Origin: Bacillota bacterium
GTDB taxonomy: Bacteria; Bacillota; Clostridia; Christensenellales; Aristaeellaceae
DNA length: 40,612 nucleotides
Direction of reading: 5' to 3'
Assembly (NCBI GenBank): GCA_029548395.1
Contig: JAKPNM010000115.1
Location: forward strand, 1-40,612
In this document: positions 1-8,235 of the stretch, piece by piece
Position numbering within the stretch: the first letter of the stretch is position 1
Layout of the letters: every line of letters starts with the position of its first letter
Notes under the pieces: generated by a model
Database searches by the model: none
The model's input: only the letters and a program-made list of their open reading frames with translations
Told to the model about the DNA's origin: nothing
Translations under genes and position numbers: made by a program

Positions 1-431
1 TGCTGCTGGCCGCCGGAGAGCTGGTTGGGGTAGCGATCCTTGTAGCGCCCCAGGTGCACGATGCCCAGCGCCCTGTCCGCCCTCTCCCGGATGCTGGCTT
101 TGTTCAGCTTCTGGATGGTAAGGGGATAGGCCACATTCTGAAAGACATCCATATGCGGCCAGACGGCATAGCTTTGAAACACCATGCCCACGCCCCGCTT
201 TTCCGGGGGCAGAAAAACCTTGTCCGAGGATACTAGGGTGTCGTCGATATAGATCTCCCCGCTAGTGGGCTTCTCAAAGCCGGCGATCATGCGCAGCATG
301 GTGGTCTTGCCGCAGCCAGAGGGCCCCAGGAGGGTGACAAACTCGCCGTCCCTGAATACCTCGTTAAAGCAGCTCAGCACCTGAGTGGTGCCAAAGGATT
401 TGGTGACATCGCGAATGGTGACGCTGGACAT
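1..431 (-). CDS. ABC transporter ATP-binding protein, Fbp/Pot type (partial, runs off window)
   Basis: This is the ATPase of the importer encoded by the next two genes. It powers uptake by binding and hydrolysing ATP at the cytoplasmic face of the permease. The frame is open from an ATG at 431 to the window edge, about 143 residues, and was missed by the ORF track because it has no stop here. Walker A reads GPSGCGKTT (about residues 36-44), the Q-loop region reads GMVFQSYAVWPHM, and the ABC signature LSGGQQ lies at the very edge. Walker B and any C-terminal TOBE domain are outside the window. GGGAGG precedes the ATG and the gene starts 11 bp after the permease stop, so it is the last visible gene of an SBP-permease-ATPase operon. 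The N-terminal wording resembles FbpC/PotA-like proteins, but the substrate cannot be read from it. Confidence 0.93.
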   Translation of the reverse strand, partial: MSSVTIRDVTKSFGTTQVLSCFNEVFRDGEFVTLLGPSGCGKTTMLRMIAGFEKPTSGEIYIDDTLVSSDKVFLPPEKRGVGMVFQSYAVWPHMDVFQNVAYPLTIQKLNKASIRERADRALGIVHLGRYKDRYPNQLSGGQQ

Positions 432-442
432 AGTAGCCTCCC

Positions 443-3400
443 TTAGATGGTGAAAGAGCCACGGGTCAGGCGGCTGAGCAGCTGATTGATGAGGATGACA
501 ATGAGCAGAATGCCAAAGGCCAGGGCGCTGGCCTGGGGCTGGCTGGTATAGGTCCAGTACTCATACAGCTGAAAACCGATGGTCTTGGTGGTGTTGGAAT
601 AAAGAAGAGTTGTCATGGACAGCTCATAAAAGCAGGGGATAAAAATCAAAAACCAGCCAGCTGCGATAGAGGGGAAGATCAGAGGCCCTGTGATCCGGCG
701 CATGGTGGTAAGCCAGGAAGCGCCGGATACTTGGGAGGACTCTTCCAGGGAGACGTGGATCTGGCTGATGGCGCTGGTGACCGTGCGCATGCCCATCATC
801 ATGTATTTGATAAGGTAAGCTACGATAATAATGTAGGCAGTGTTATAGATGTTGATCCCAAAGCGTCCCTGCATGGTCATGATGAGGCCCAGGGCGATGA
901 CAACCGAAGGAGAGCCTGAGCCCAGGGTAATCAAAAAATCCGGCAGTTTTCGGCCACGGATGCGGGTGCGCTGCATGAGGTAACTCATGGTAATAGCCAC
1001 CAGGATTCCCACAGTGGCGGCCACTGTGGCGAAAATTAAGCTGTTTTTGAGGGAATCAATGGTTTCTGAACGGGAAAAGATGGTGGTCCACTGGTTCAGA
1101 GTGAAGTTCCCCGCCTCCAGCACCGACTTGCCCACATCGATCTTCAGGCTGGTGGTGAGGATGGTAAAGAAGGGCAGAATCACAATAAAGAGCGCGAAGA
1201 GGATGACCAGGATGGTGAGGGGCAGACGCCAGGAGCGCAGGTCCACGATGTTGGGACGGGTGGATTTGCCGGATACGGTGATGTATTGTTTCCTGGCCAC
1301 CACAAAATCTGAGAGATAGAGAATTAAAATGGCCATGACCATCAGGAACACCGCAAGGCCTGTAGCATCGTTGAGGCCCTGGGTGCCCCGGCCATAGTAC
1401 TCAATGATGCGGGTGGTTACCGTGTGTACCCGGCCCGGCGCGCCAATGATAGAGGGAATGCCATAGCAGGAAGCCGCACTCACAAAAACAAGGAGTGCAC
1501 CGGCGATCAGGGAAGGGGTCATGATCGGCAGGGTAACCTTGATCAGGGTGATAAAGGGGGAGGCGCCGGAGACCCTGGATGCCTCTTCCAGAGAGGGGTC
1601 CATCTTCTCCATGGCACGGGAAATGGTGATGAAAGCATAGGGATAATAGAAGGTAGTCAGCACCCAGACCAGACCGCCCAGGCTGTAGATGTTGATAGGC
1701 CCCGCAGTGCTGCCCAGGCCAAAGAAGCCCCTCAGAAACTGATTGATGGTGCCCACGTTGGGGTTGAGCAGGCGCAGCCAGGCCATGGCACCCACGTAGG
1801 GAGGGACCATATAGGTAAGCACAAAGAGACTCCTGAAGAACTTTTTGCCGTACAGGTTGGTGCGCCCCACCAACCAAGCCAGCGGAAAAGCCAGCAGCGT
1901 CCCTAAAACCATGGCGGACAAGCCGCCTACAATGGTATTGTACAAAGCGCTGCGGTTCATGTTGTAGGAAAAGAGGCGGCCAAAGGTGACAAAGGACAGG
2001 CTACCGGATGGCGTAAGGGCACGGTATAGCAGGAAAAGCAGGGGCAACACCTGGACGACCAACAAGAAATCTACAATCAAAAGCACCAGCAGCCATTTAA
2101 TATCCAGACGCCACTCCCGGCTCTGGCGCATAAAGAAATACAGCAGCAGGACGTCGATCAGCAGCACAGCGCCCAGCAAGGCCAGCTGCTTGCCCTGGCT
2201 GGCGATGAGGCTCTGCAGGAAACCGCCCCCGCCCCTGGCAATGGCCAGGGATGCACTGACCCGGGGCGCGTTCTGGCGGATGGCCAGGCGAAGCCCAAGG
2301 GCCGTCTGCTCCTGCGGGGGGACGGCCAGGCCTAAGGCCTGGAGCAGCTGGGGAAGTTGATCCGCCGCTTCCGTGGCCTTATCCAAATCCAGCAGCAGAA
2401 GGGCTGCTTCCTCTCCGCTCAAAGAGGTCTCAGGCGCCGGGCGCTGGAGAAAGGCGTCCAGAGCAAAGAGCAGCCTGGCCTTGGTGACAAGGGCGTTGTC
2501 CATGGGCAAATCCGCAAGGTATTGACTGATGCGCCGGTCGGTGTCGCTGTCCCGCTGCAAAATGAGCCGCGCAGCCAGGTCATTCTCCAGCTGCGGCACG
2601 GGCTGCCCCTGAGCCAGGGCAGAGAGGACTTGGCTCAGCTCCGCGTCCCCGGTCCGGGCGCTTGTTGCCGCTTCTCCCAAAAGCGGCAGCAAGCGCTGGT
2701 TCCAGGCCCTAGCCTGGAGCAGATCAGTCTTCAGGCGCAGCTCCTGCGCGTATTCGGCCTCCATGCTGTCGGCAATCAGATTCAAAAGCTGGGCCTGGTG
2801 GTCATCCAGGGCCTGGGGCGCTGCCTCAAGCAGACGCTCATACAGGGCGCGGTTCAAGGCAATCAGCCGGGCGCCGGACATGGCGCCGGGATCAATGCCG
2901 GCAAGCACAGCGGACATGGCCTCCTCCGCGGGCAGGGCAAACAGATCCTCATAGGCTGCCGCGTCCCTTGGCACCTGGCGCAGCAGCTCCAGGAAGGGGG
3001 CCCAGTCTTCCCCCGGGCTGGCATCCATCAAAAGCTCCGCAAGCGCCCGGGTGAGGAGCAGGAGGTCCTGGCCGCCATGCAGATAGCGGGACAACCTGCG
3101 CTCTGCCACGGCTTCACCCAAAAGAGCACGTCCTTCAGCAAGAGCCATCTCTTCCACCGCCACTGATTGCTCAGTCTTTACAGCATTCAGGCTGGCGCGC
3201 AAATCCTTCCCCTGAGCCTCCGGCAGCAGGTCTGCCACCCGGAGAATCAACCGCTCCACCGCCGGAACGCCATCCTGATCCATCTGGTCGTCCATCAGCA
3301 GCAGGGCTGAGGCGGCGCCGCCGAGTTTGAGGCTGTCCTCCTCCCTGAGCAGGCTTTGAAGGGTCTGGGCCCGTAAAGCGCTGTCCGCCCGCTCAAAATC

Positions 3401-3706
3401 CCGGATGGTCTCGCCCCTGAAGCGCAATTCCCGCCAGCGCTCAGCCAACTGGCTATCCAACAGTAACGCAAGCGCCTCCTGCTGGAATGGCTGCAGCTGA
3501 ACCTTCTCCCCTGTGTCCGCAGTTTCCCTGCTGGCTTTCCGGATATAAGCAAAACCGGCCGCGTCATCATAGCCGGAAGCCTGATGCTGGCGGATACCGT
3601 GAATTCCAAGGCCCAACATAAGCAGCGCCAGGACTGTTGCCAGCGCCAGCGCCGCCCTTGCCCGCCTTTTTTCCTTTTGGTCAAAACCCGCGTGCGATGT
3701 GTTCAT
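443..3706 (-). CDS. Fused double ABC permease with a very large N-terminal extracytoplasmic domain
   Basis: This is a membrane permease with two tandem binding-protein-dependent transport (BPD) domains in one chain, as in FbpB-type importers. The track start (3718) is a TTG. I prefer the ATG at 3706, which has GAGGG six bases upstream, giving 1087 residues. A first membrane helix (about residues 15-35) is followed by roughly 460 Ala/Leu/Glu-rich, apparently all-helical residues, then further helices from about residue 505. The two permease cores each carry an EAA-like loop: SLEEASRVSGASPFITLIKV near residue 720 and SLEESSQVSGASWLTTMRRI near residue 1000. From general knowledge, FbpB-like permeases are about 500-600 residues, so the N-terminal half is extra. 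Topology suggests it lies outside the membrane, where it could contact the binding protein; that role is inference. No known domain was recognised in it. Confidence 0.9.
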   Translation of the reverse strand: MNTSHAGFDQKEKRRARAALALATVLALLMLGLGIHGIRQHQASGYDDAAGFAYIRKASRETADTGEKVQLQPFQQEALALLLDSQLAERWRELRFRGETIRDFERADSALRAQTLQSLLREEDSLKLGGAASALLLMDDQMDQDGVPAVERLILRVADLLPEAQGKDLRASLNAVKTEQSVAVEEMALAEGRALLGEAVAERRLSRYLHGGQDLLLLTRALAELLMDASPGEDWAPFLELLRQVPRDAAAYEDLFALPAEEAMSAVLAGIDPGAMSGARLIALNRALYERLLEAAPQALDDHQAQLLNLIADSMEAEYAQELRLKTDLLQARAWNQRLLPLLGEAATSARTGDAELSQVLSALAQGQPVPQLENDLAARLILQRDSDTDRRISQYLADLPMDNALVTKARLLFALDAFLQRPAPETSLSGEEAALLLLDLDKATEAADQLPQLLQALGLAVPPQEQTALGLRLAIRQNAPRVSASLAIARGGGGFLQSLIASQGKQLALLGAVLLIDVLLLYFFMRQSREWRLDIKWLLVLLIVDFLLVVQVLPLLFLLYRALTPSGSLSFVTFGRLFSYNMNRSALYNTIVGGLSAMVLGTLLAFPLAWLVGRTNLYGKKFFRSLFVLTYMVPPYVGAMAWLRLLNPNVGTINQFLRGFFGLGSTAGPINIYSLGGLVWVLTTFYYPYAFITISRAMEKMDPSLEEASRVSGASPFITLIKVTLPIMTPSLIAGALLVFVSAASCYGIPSIIGAPGRVHTVTTRIIEYYGRGTQGLNDATGLAVFLMVMAILILYLSDFVVARKQYITVSGKSTRPNIVDLRSWRLPLTILVILFALFIVILPFFTILTTSLKIDVGKSVLEAGNFTLNQWTTIFSRSETIDSLKNSLIFATVAATVGILVAITMSYLMQRTRIRGRKLPDFLITLGSGSPSVVIALGLIMTMQGRFGINIYNTAYIIIVAYLIKYMMMGMRTVTSAISQIHVSLEESSQVSGASWLTTMRRITGPLIFPSIAAGWFLIFIPCFYELSMTTLLYSNTTKTIGFQLYEYWTYTSQPQASALAFGILLIVILINQLLSRLTRGSFTI

Positions 3707-3736
3707 GTGTTCCCTCAAACCAAGCCAGGGGAGACC

Positions 3737-3771
3737 AGGCCTGCCGGCCTCCCCTGACCTGTCTCACAGGT
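3737..3771 (-). promoter_or_regulatory. Two adjacent stem-loops between SBP and permease genes
   Basis: The 86-bp gap between the binding-protein stop and the permease start holds two perfect inverted repeats: ACCTGT-CTC-ACAGGT (3757-3771) and AGGCC-TGCC-GGCCT (3737-3750). Neither is followed by a T-run, so they are not ordinary terminators. In importer operons, hairpins after the binding-protein gene often stabilise the upstream message or partly attenuate the downstream one. That role is inferred here. Confidence 0.5.
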
Positions 3772-3792
3772 GCCCATGAGGTGGTGTCCGCC

Positions 3793-4818
3793 TTACTTGG
3801 AAATGGTGACAGCCTGCTGGAATGCCTGCTGGATTTCATTGCGTTGGGTATAGGTGCGCACCCAGTCCACACCGATGTCCTTGGCAATGAGCTCCTCGGT
3901 GTCGATGGAGTCAAAGGGAATGTCTGTTGAGCCCTTGAAGACTGAGTGCATGTAGCCCGCGATGACAAACTTTTGGCCGGCCTCGGAAAGCAGCCAGTCA
4001 GTGATGGCCTCGGCAGCCTTGACGTTCATGTTGGCGCTACGGTCCTCCGCCACAGACATGACGGTAGAAGGAATCAGGATAACGCCGTCCTCGGGGTAGA
4101 TCACAGCCAGCTTGCTGCCATCTTCCTTGCGCTTTTTAAGGACGGACTCCTCCAGGATCATGATGGCCTTGCACTCGCCGGTCTCAAGCTTGGTCAGGGC
4201 CACGGAGCCTGACTCGATCATGACATTGTTCTTGCCGAGGGCCTCAAAATACTCATAGCCATACAGGTCGCTCAGGGCGGCTACGCTGGCCATGGTGGTG
4301 CCGGAGGTCAGCGGGTTGCCCATGGAGATCAGCCCCTTGAGGCTCTCGTCAAAGGCAAACCCCTCAAAGCTCTTGGGCAGGTCCTCGGGCTGGTAAAGCT
4401 CAGGGTTATAGGCCAGAACCATGTTGCATACCCGGACCGGGTACCAGTAGCCTTCCTCATCGTAGGGGAAGCGAAGCAGGTCCTGTGCGCCCTCGATGAC
4501 GTAGGGATGCAGCCAGCCGCCCTCCTTGAGCTCCAGGGAATAGGCGGGTTCAGCCACCAGCATCATGTCGCAGCCCAGCTTGCCAGTCTCAATCTCGCCC
4601 GCCAGCTTTTGTTGCAGGGCGCCGGTGCCGCCGTAGAAGAACTCGACGTCCAGATTGGGAAACTCCTCCTCCATGGCAGCGTCCATCATGTCGATGACAA
4701 ACTGATACATAGAGGTGTAAATGACAATTTTTCCGGTCACTCCCTCATTGGCTGCCTGGGCGCTGAAAAGACCCAGGAGCATCAGCAAACACAGCAACAG
4801 GGCAATCAACTTCTTCAT
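3793..4818 (-). CDS. Extracellular solute-binding protein, family 1 (FbpA/AfuA-like)
   Basis: This is the substrate-capturing protein of the importer. The track starts at 4893, but the ATG at 4818 has GGGAGGG upstream and opens a typical signal peptide (MKKLIALLLCLLMLLGLFSA, then QAA as a likely signal peptidase I site), giving 341 residues. The mature part begins with the type 1 binding-protein pattern GKIVIYTSMYQFVIDMM. It continues with features common to Fe(III)/2-aminoethylphosphonate/polyamine-type binding proteins (GGTGALQQKL, NPLTSGTTMASV). The Cys in the signal peptide lies inside the hydrophobic core and does not form an L-x-G-C lipobox, so lipid anchoring is not evident. I do not see the paired tyrosines typical of ferric-binding FbpA, so an iron substrate is unproven. 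First gene of the transporter operon. Confidence 0.88.
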   Translation of the reverse strand: MKKLIALLLCLLMLLGLFSAQAANEGVTGKIVIYTSMYQFVIDMMDAAMEEEFPNLDVEFFYGGTGALQQKLAGEIETGKLGCDMMLVAEPAYSLELKEGGWLHPYVIEGAQDLLRFPYDEEGYWYPVRVCNMVLAYNPELYQPEDLPKSFEGFAFDESLKGLISMGNPLTSGTTMASVAALSDLYGYEYFEALGKNNVMIESGSVALTKLETGECKAIMILEESVLKKRKEDGSKLAVIYPEDGVILIPSTVMSVAEDRSANMNVKAAEAITDWLLSEAGQKFVIAGYMHSVFKGSTDIPFDSIDTEELIAKDIGVDWVRTYTQRNEIQQAFQQAVTISK

Positions 4819-4869
4819 GGATAATCCCTCCCATATTATTCCGGGCCCAACGGCCCATGATTTATCTGT

Positions 4870-4898
4870 ACGATAACATACACAGGAACCCATGGCAA
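4870..4898 (-). promoter_or_regulatory. Candidate sigma-A promoter of the SBP-permease-ATPase operon
   Basis: On the minus strand TTGCCA (4898-4893) and TATCGT (4875-4870) are separated by 17 bp, about 50 bp upstream of the SBP start codon. A second -10-like TATAAT lies at 4937-4932 but its -35 is weak. The 5' leader contains a GGGCC-type dyad just before the ribosome-binding site. Confidence 0.5.
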
Positions 4899-5034
4899 GG
4901 GCGCAAGCGGTCGTTTCAGTACCGACAGGGGATTATACATGCCGCTACATCCCAGGTAACAGCCTGCCAAGGCGGAAAAGCGAAAAAGAGAATATTCACC
5001 GCGAATCATATTGTTATTACTGGATATTCCAATC

Positions 5035-6156
5035 TTAATGTGTTATTGCAAAGAGGGGCACCAACATCTCCCGCGCGGTCAGCCCGGCGTGCATGCCCAG
5101 CATTTTGCAGTGCTCCCTTTTCATAAACAAGGCCTTGTCCGAAATGGCCAGCGCCAGGTAATCCCCGACATAGCTTTCCAGGTCCTGCCGGCTGACTCCG
5201 GGGCCGAACAGTCCGCGTAATAAGGCTTCCCGGCTGTCAAGCAGCAGAAAATCGCCGCCAAAGGCTTGTGAAAATGCTTCAGGAAAAGCGTGATGATGCC
5301 GGGGCTTGACATAAAAGGCGCAAGCGCGCGGCTCCAGGACGCCGGGGCGCAAGAGCATCTCGCTCAAACGTGGATGCTCCTCAATCACCGCCGGCTCAGC
5401 GTCAATGAGCCCATGATCCGCCGTGGCAAGCAGCAGCACATCCCCGGGAAGCGCCATTGCAAGCGCCTGCAAGCGCCGGTCTATCTCCCGCAGGGTTCTC
5501 CTGACAGGCAGGCTGTCCACGCCGTGGGTATGCATGTCCGCGTCCGGCTGATTGGTGTAGGCATATACATATTGCCTGCCCGGGCCCTGAACAAGCGTGA
5601 GAATATGGTCGCATAGCTGTTCAAAGTCGTCCGCATGCAGCTCATCATACCTGGAAACAGCAAAGCCAGCCGCCAGACCGGCCTTGTGAAGACGTTTCTC
5701 CAGCGGAGTATACGGCAAAAAGGTATTGGCAGCGTGCGGGAAAGGAGCCGGTTGCTGTGTGAACTGAACCTGATTGCTGAACACGTCCACGCTGGTGCCG
5801 TTTTGCGGAAAAAACATCGTCCAGCCCAGCCAGCCGTGCTCATTGGGATACAGCCCGCTGCGCAGCGAAGTAGTGGCAGCCACGGTAGTGGAAGGATACA
5901 CAGCGCTCAGGTCCATCATGCGCCGACCGGGCAGAAAGGCCTCATCTGGAAACAGTTCCTCCAGGCTGACACTGCCCAGGCCATCAAGCACCAGCAGCAC
6001 AACGCTGCGCCAAGCGCCGCGGGACAACAGGTTGTCAACCTCCGGAATGCCCGGATGCATGTCCGGCATCCCCAAATATGCCGCGATGCTGCCGACCAGG
6101 TTGACACCGCAGCAGCGGTAGTCCGGCCAGTGCTGCTTATTTCCCGAAGCGATCAA
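5035..6156 (-). CDS. Alkaline phosphatase superfamily protein (type I phosphodiesterase/nucleotide pyrophosphatase-like)
   Basis: This is a probable metal-dependent phosphohydrolase; the substrate is unknown. Visible signs are the N-terminal metal site VLLVLDGLG, the nucleophile region YPSTTVAATTSLRSGLYPNE with the usual Thr/Ser, the second metal cluster QPDADMHTHG, and TADHGLID near the C-terminus. The track start at 6270 reads through the upstream gene in another frame. A TTG at 6156 preceded by GGGGAA gives 373 residues and places the characteristic N-terminus (PDY..C.VNL..SIA.YLG) a few residues in, so I chose it. No signal peptide is seen, which suggests a cytoplasmic enzyme. It overlaps the upstream dehydrogenase-like gene by 20 bp and is probably translationally coupled to it. 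The fold call is confident; the start is less so. Confidence 0.82.
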   Translation of the reverse strand: MIASGNKQHWPDYRCCGVNLVGSIAAYLGMPDMHPGIPEVDNLLSRGAWRSVVLLVLDGLGSVSLEELFPDEAFLPGRRMMDLSAVYPSTTVAATTSLRSGLYPNEHGWLGWTMFFPQNGTSVDVFSNQVQFTQQPAPFPHAANTFLPYTPLEKRLHKAGLAAGFAVSRYDELHADDFEQLCDHILTLVQGPGRQYVYAYTNQPDADMHTHGVDSLPVRRTLREIDRRLQALAMALPGDVLLLATADHGLIDAEPAVIEEHPRLSEMLLRPGVLEPRACAFYVKPRHHHAFPEAFSQAFGGDFLLLDSREALLRGLFGPGVSRQDLESYVGDYLALAISDKALFMKREHCKMLGMHAGLTAREMLVPLFAITH

Positions 6157-7063
6157 GCAATTCCCCGGCCAGCCTGATTTGCTGGTTGATCCTCTCCATG
6201 ATCTCTTCCGTGGAAATATCCTGTTCCTCCTCTTCGGATGCGCTCGTACACCAGCAGGAAGCGAACACATTATCCACTGCGCTCCGCAGGCAATCGCCCT
6301 CAGGATCCATATTCAGGGCAGACTTGAGCATGGCCTGCGTTGCGTACAGCACTGAAAACAAAGGCGCTTCTTCCTGTTTTGCCCTTGTAACACCATAAAA
6401 CTGCCCGTTGTCAGACAGCAGCATGGTATAGGCCAGCAGCTCAGTGCCATTCAGGTAGTGCAGCAGCCCGGCTGCCAGCGCGGCATCCTTTGGGGCAGCC
6501 ATCACCAGCTGCGCCGGCATGATATGCCTGAGCGCTGATATCAAGAAACTATCCAGGGACATTGACCGTGGCGCGGGCAGGGCGGCATACATGGCAGCCT
6601 TGTTGAGCGCACCGGAATAATCCGCCCCATCCTCGGGCGCGACATACAGCACATCCGCTGCATTCCTGTACGCCAGCGAACAGGCGCTTACCGCGGTTTT
6701 GCCAATGGCGGACGCGCTGTCCGCAAGCGGCCATATCAGATCCAGATCTGCCAGCGGCCCGGCTTTGAGACGGGTTAGGTGCTGAATGTCCGCGTGCTTC
6801 TGATATGTCAGGCAGCCGGCGTGGCAGCCTAACATCAGCCCGATCTCCTGCAGAAAACTCGCACTGCCCGCCAGCATCGCCGCATCGTGCTGCTGCGCGA
6901 TCTCCGCCACATCCCTTGCGTCGCCGTGCTCGCCAGTCACAAACTCACGCATCGCAAAGCTGTGCGAAAACGCCAGCGCCACCTCGCTGAGCACGTTTTG
7001 CGCCAGGCGCAAGGCATCCCGATGGGGTTCATCCTGGGCAACAAGCAATATTTTTGCGCGCAT
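6137..7063 (-). CDS. Degenerate isopropylmalate/isocitrate dehydrogenase-like protein (probably non-catalytic)
   Basis: A 308-residue protein with no clear catalytic motif. By eye it follows the outline of the LeuB/Icd family. The N-terminus resembles the first Rossmann-like strand. An LKAGPLADLDLIWPLAD stretch sits where the family has its SPLK..VDLVIVRE segment. The C-terminal helix FSVLYATQAMLKSALNMDPE matches the ILSAAMMLRYSLGLEEEA pattern, and it ends with a family-like ISTEEIMERI. The hallmark residues are missing: no GDGIGPE, no R..LGLYANxRP arginines, no GDILSD aspartates, no HGSAPDIAG. If the family call is right it has lost catalysis and may be regulatory or structural. It starts 1 bp after the CapA stop and overlaps the phosphatase start, so it is tightly coupled to both. 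The alternative is an unrelated alpha/beta protein. Confidence 0.5.
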   Translation of the reverse strand: MRAKILLVAQDEPHRDALRLAQNVLSEVALAFSHSFAMREFVTGEHGDARDVAEIAQQHDAAMLAGSASFLQEIGLMLGCHAGCLTYQKHADIQHLTRLKAGPLADLDLIWPLADSASAIGKTAVSACSLAYRNAADVLYVAPEDGADYSGALNKAAMYAALPAPRSMSLDSFLISALRHIMPAQLVMAAPKDAALAAGLLHYLNGTELLAYTMLLSDNGQFYGVTRAKQEEAPLFSVLYATQAMLKSALNMDPEGDCLRSAVDNVFASCWCTSASEEEEQDISTEEIMERINQQIRLAGELLDRFGK

Positions 7064-7064
7064 C

Positions 7065-8225
7065 TTACTCCCAGTCTACCGGATAACGATCCACGGCATA
7101 TTCCAAACCCTTGCTGTTCTTCAATAGCATATCAACAACATTGTTAATCAGGTACTGGTCTGTAAACGGCGTAGGAGCAAAGTCGTTGTAATCCTTCCGT
7201 GAGGAAATCCGGCAGGGTATGATGCGAAATGAGTCCGGTTCGATTGAGTTTTGCTTCACATTAAACCTGATTTGAAACAGAAAGGTGCTCATATCGCTTG
7301 GCTTGTTATTGCCGGCAAAGCTGAAGTTCCCCAGAGAATAGACAATATAGCGTCCCTTGTAAAACTCAATCGGATTGATGCGGTGGCTGTGGTGCCCCAG
7401 CACCAGGTCGGCTCCGGCGTCAATGGTGGCGCGCCCCAGCTCGATCTGGTTGCTGTTGGGCTTATAATCCAGTTCGGCACCCCAGTGAAAGCTGACGATC
7501 ACGATGTCATGCAGCGCCTTGGCATTTTGTACATCCTGCGGCACTTTGATAAGCAGCTCCGCAACCTGCTCGCGGTACTGCTGGTAAGTCAGCATCGCGA
7601 TGGACACGCCATTGATCTCGTACACGCCTTTGTTCTGCGCGTCGCTCCATACGATGCCAGCGCTTTCCAGCGCGGCCTTGGTATCCTTCAGCCCTGTCTC
7701 GCCGTGATCCATGACATGGTTGTTCTGCAGCGCCACCGCCTCAATACCGCCATCCCTGAGGATGCTCACATACTCCGGCGGTGCAGAAAATACAAACTGA
7801 TTGTTGGTTTTGTACACCGGGGCGGTGGTCAGCGTCCCTTCAAAATTGACGATGGTCAGGTCATCCGCGAGCAGGATGTCGCGCACGTTGCGGGTGAGAA
7901 AATTCAAATCCCCGCCCTGCTTTTTAAGCTCCCGCTCAAAAAGGGAATCGCCGCGCTTGCGCACATCGCCGCCAATGGTCATGTCGCCACCTGCGGTAAT
8001 CACCAGCTGAAAGCTTCCATCCTTGAACTGCCGCTCAGGCTGCACGGTGGCAGGCGGCTGCAGGGTGGGTTCCGCAGAATAAGTATTCGCCGGGGGCGGC
8101 TCAGGCGTAGCCAGCAGGGAGGGGTCCAGATCATAGATGGAAATCTCCTCGTCTGCCAACGCCATGCCTGTGGACAAGGCGCACAGCAGGGTAACTGCCA
8201 AGAGCAATAAACTGGTCCGTTTCAC
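7065..8225 (-). CDS. CapA-family protein (poly-gamma-glutamate/capsule-type metallophosphatase fold)
   Basis: An exported protein of the CapA/PgsA family, whose fold is calcineurin-like. Members take part in poly-gamma-glutamate or cell-surface polymer production, although many have no defined role. The track start at 8366 lies inside the upstream aminotransferase. A GTG at 8225 with AGGAGAG upstream begins a proper signal peptide (KRTSLLLLAVTLLCALSTGM, then ALAD), giving 386 residues. Family motifs are AGGDMTIGGD, NFEGTLTT, LQNNHVMDHGETGL, SFHWGAELD, LGHHSHRINPIEFYKGR and YSLGNF. No PgsB/PgsC partners are visible nearby, so polyglutamate synthesis is not supported. It starts 10 bp after the aminotransferase stop and is followed 1 bp later by the dehydrogenase-like gene. 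Confidence 0.88.
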   Translation of the reverse strand: MKRTSLLLLAVTLLCALSTGMALADEEISIYDLDPSLLATPEPPPANTYSAEPTLQPPATVQPERQFKDGSFQLVITAGGDMTIGGDVRKRGDSLFERELKKQGGDLNFLTRNVRDILLADDLTIVNFEGTLTTAPVYKTNNQFVFSAPPEYVSILRDGGIEAVALQNNHVMDHGETGLKDTKAALESAGIVWSDAQNKGVYEINGVSIAMLTYQQYREQVAELLIKVPQDVQNAKALHDIVIVSFHWGAELDYKPNSNQIELGRATIDAGADLVLGHHSHRINPIEFYKGRYIVYSLGNFSFAGNNKPSDMSTFLFQIRFNVKQNSIEPDSFRIIPCRISSRKDYNDFAPTPFTDQYLINNVVDMLLKNSKGLEYAVDRYPVDWE

Positions 8226-8235
8226 AAAATCTCTC

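Noticed and set aside
3793-4818. Firm assignment of the first importer to ferric iron
   Set aside because: The family look is Fbp-like, but the paired Tyr ligands of FbpA are not visible and no Fur-type box was recognised, so the substrate is left open.
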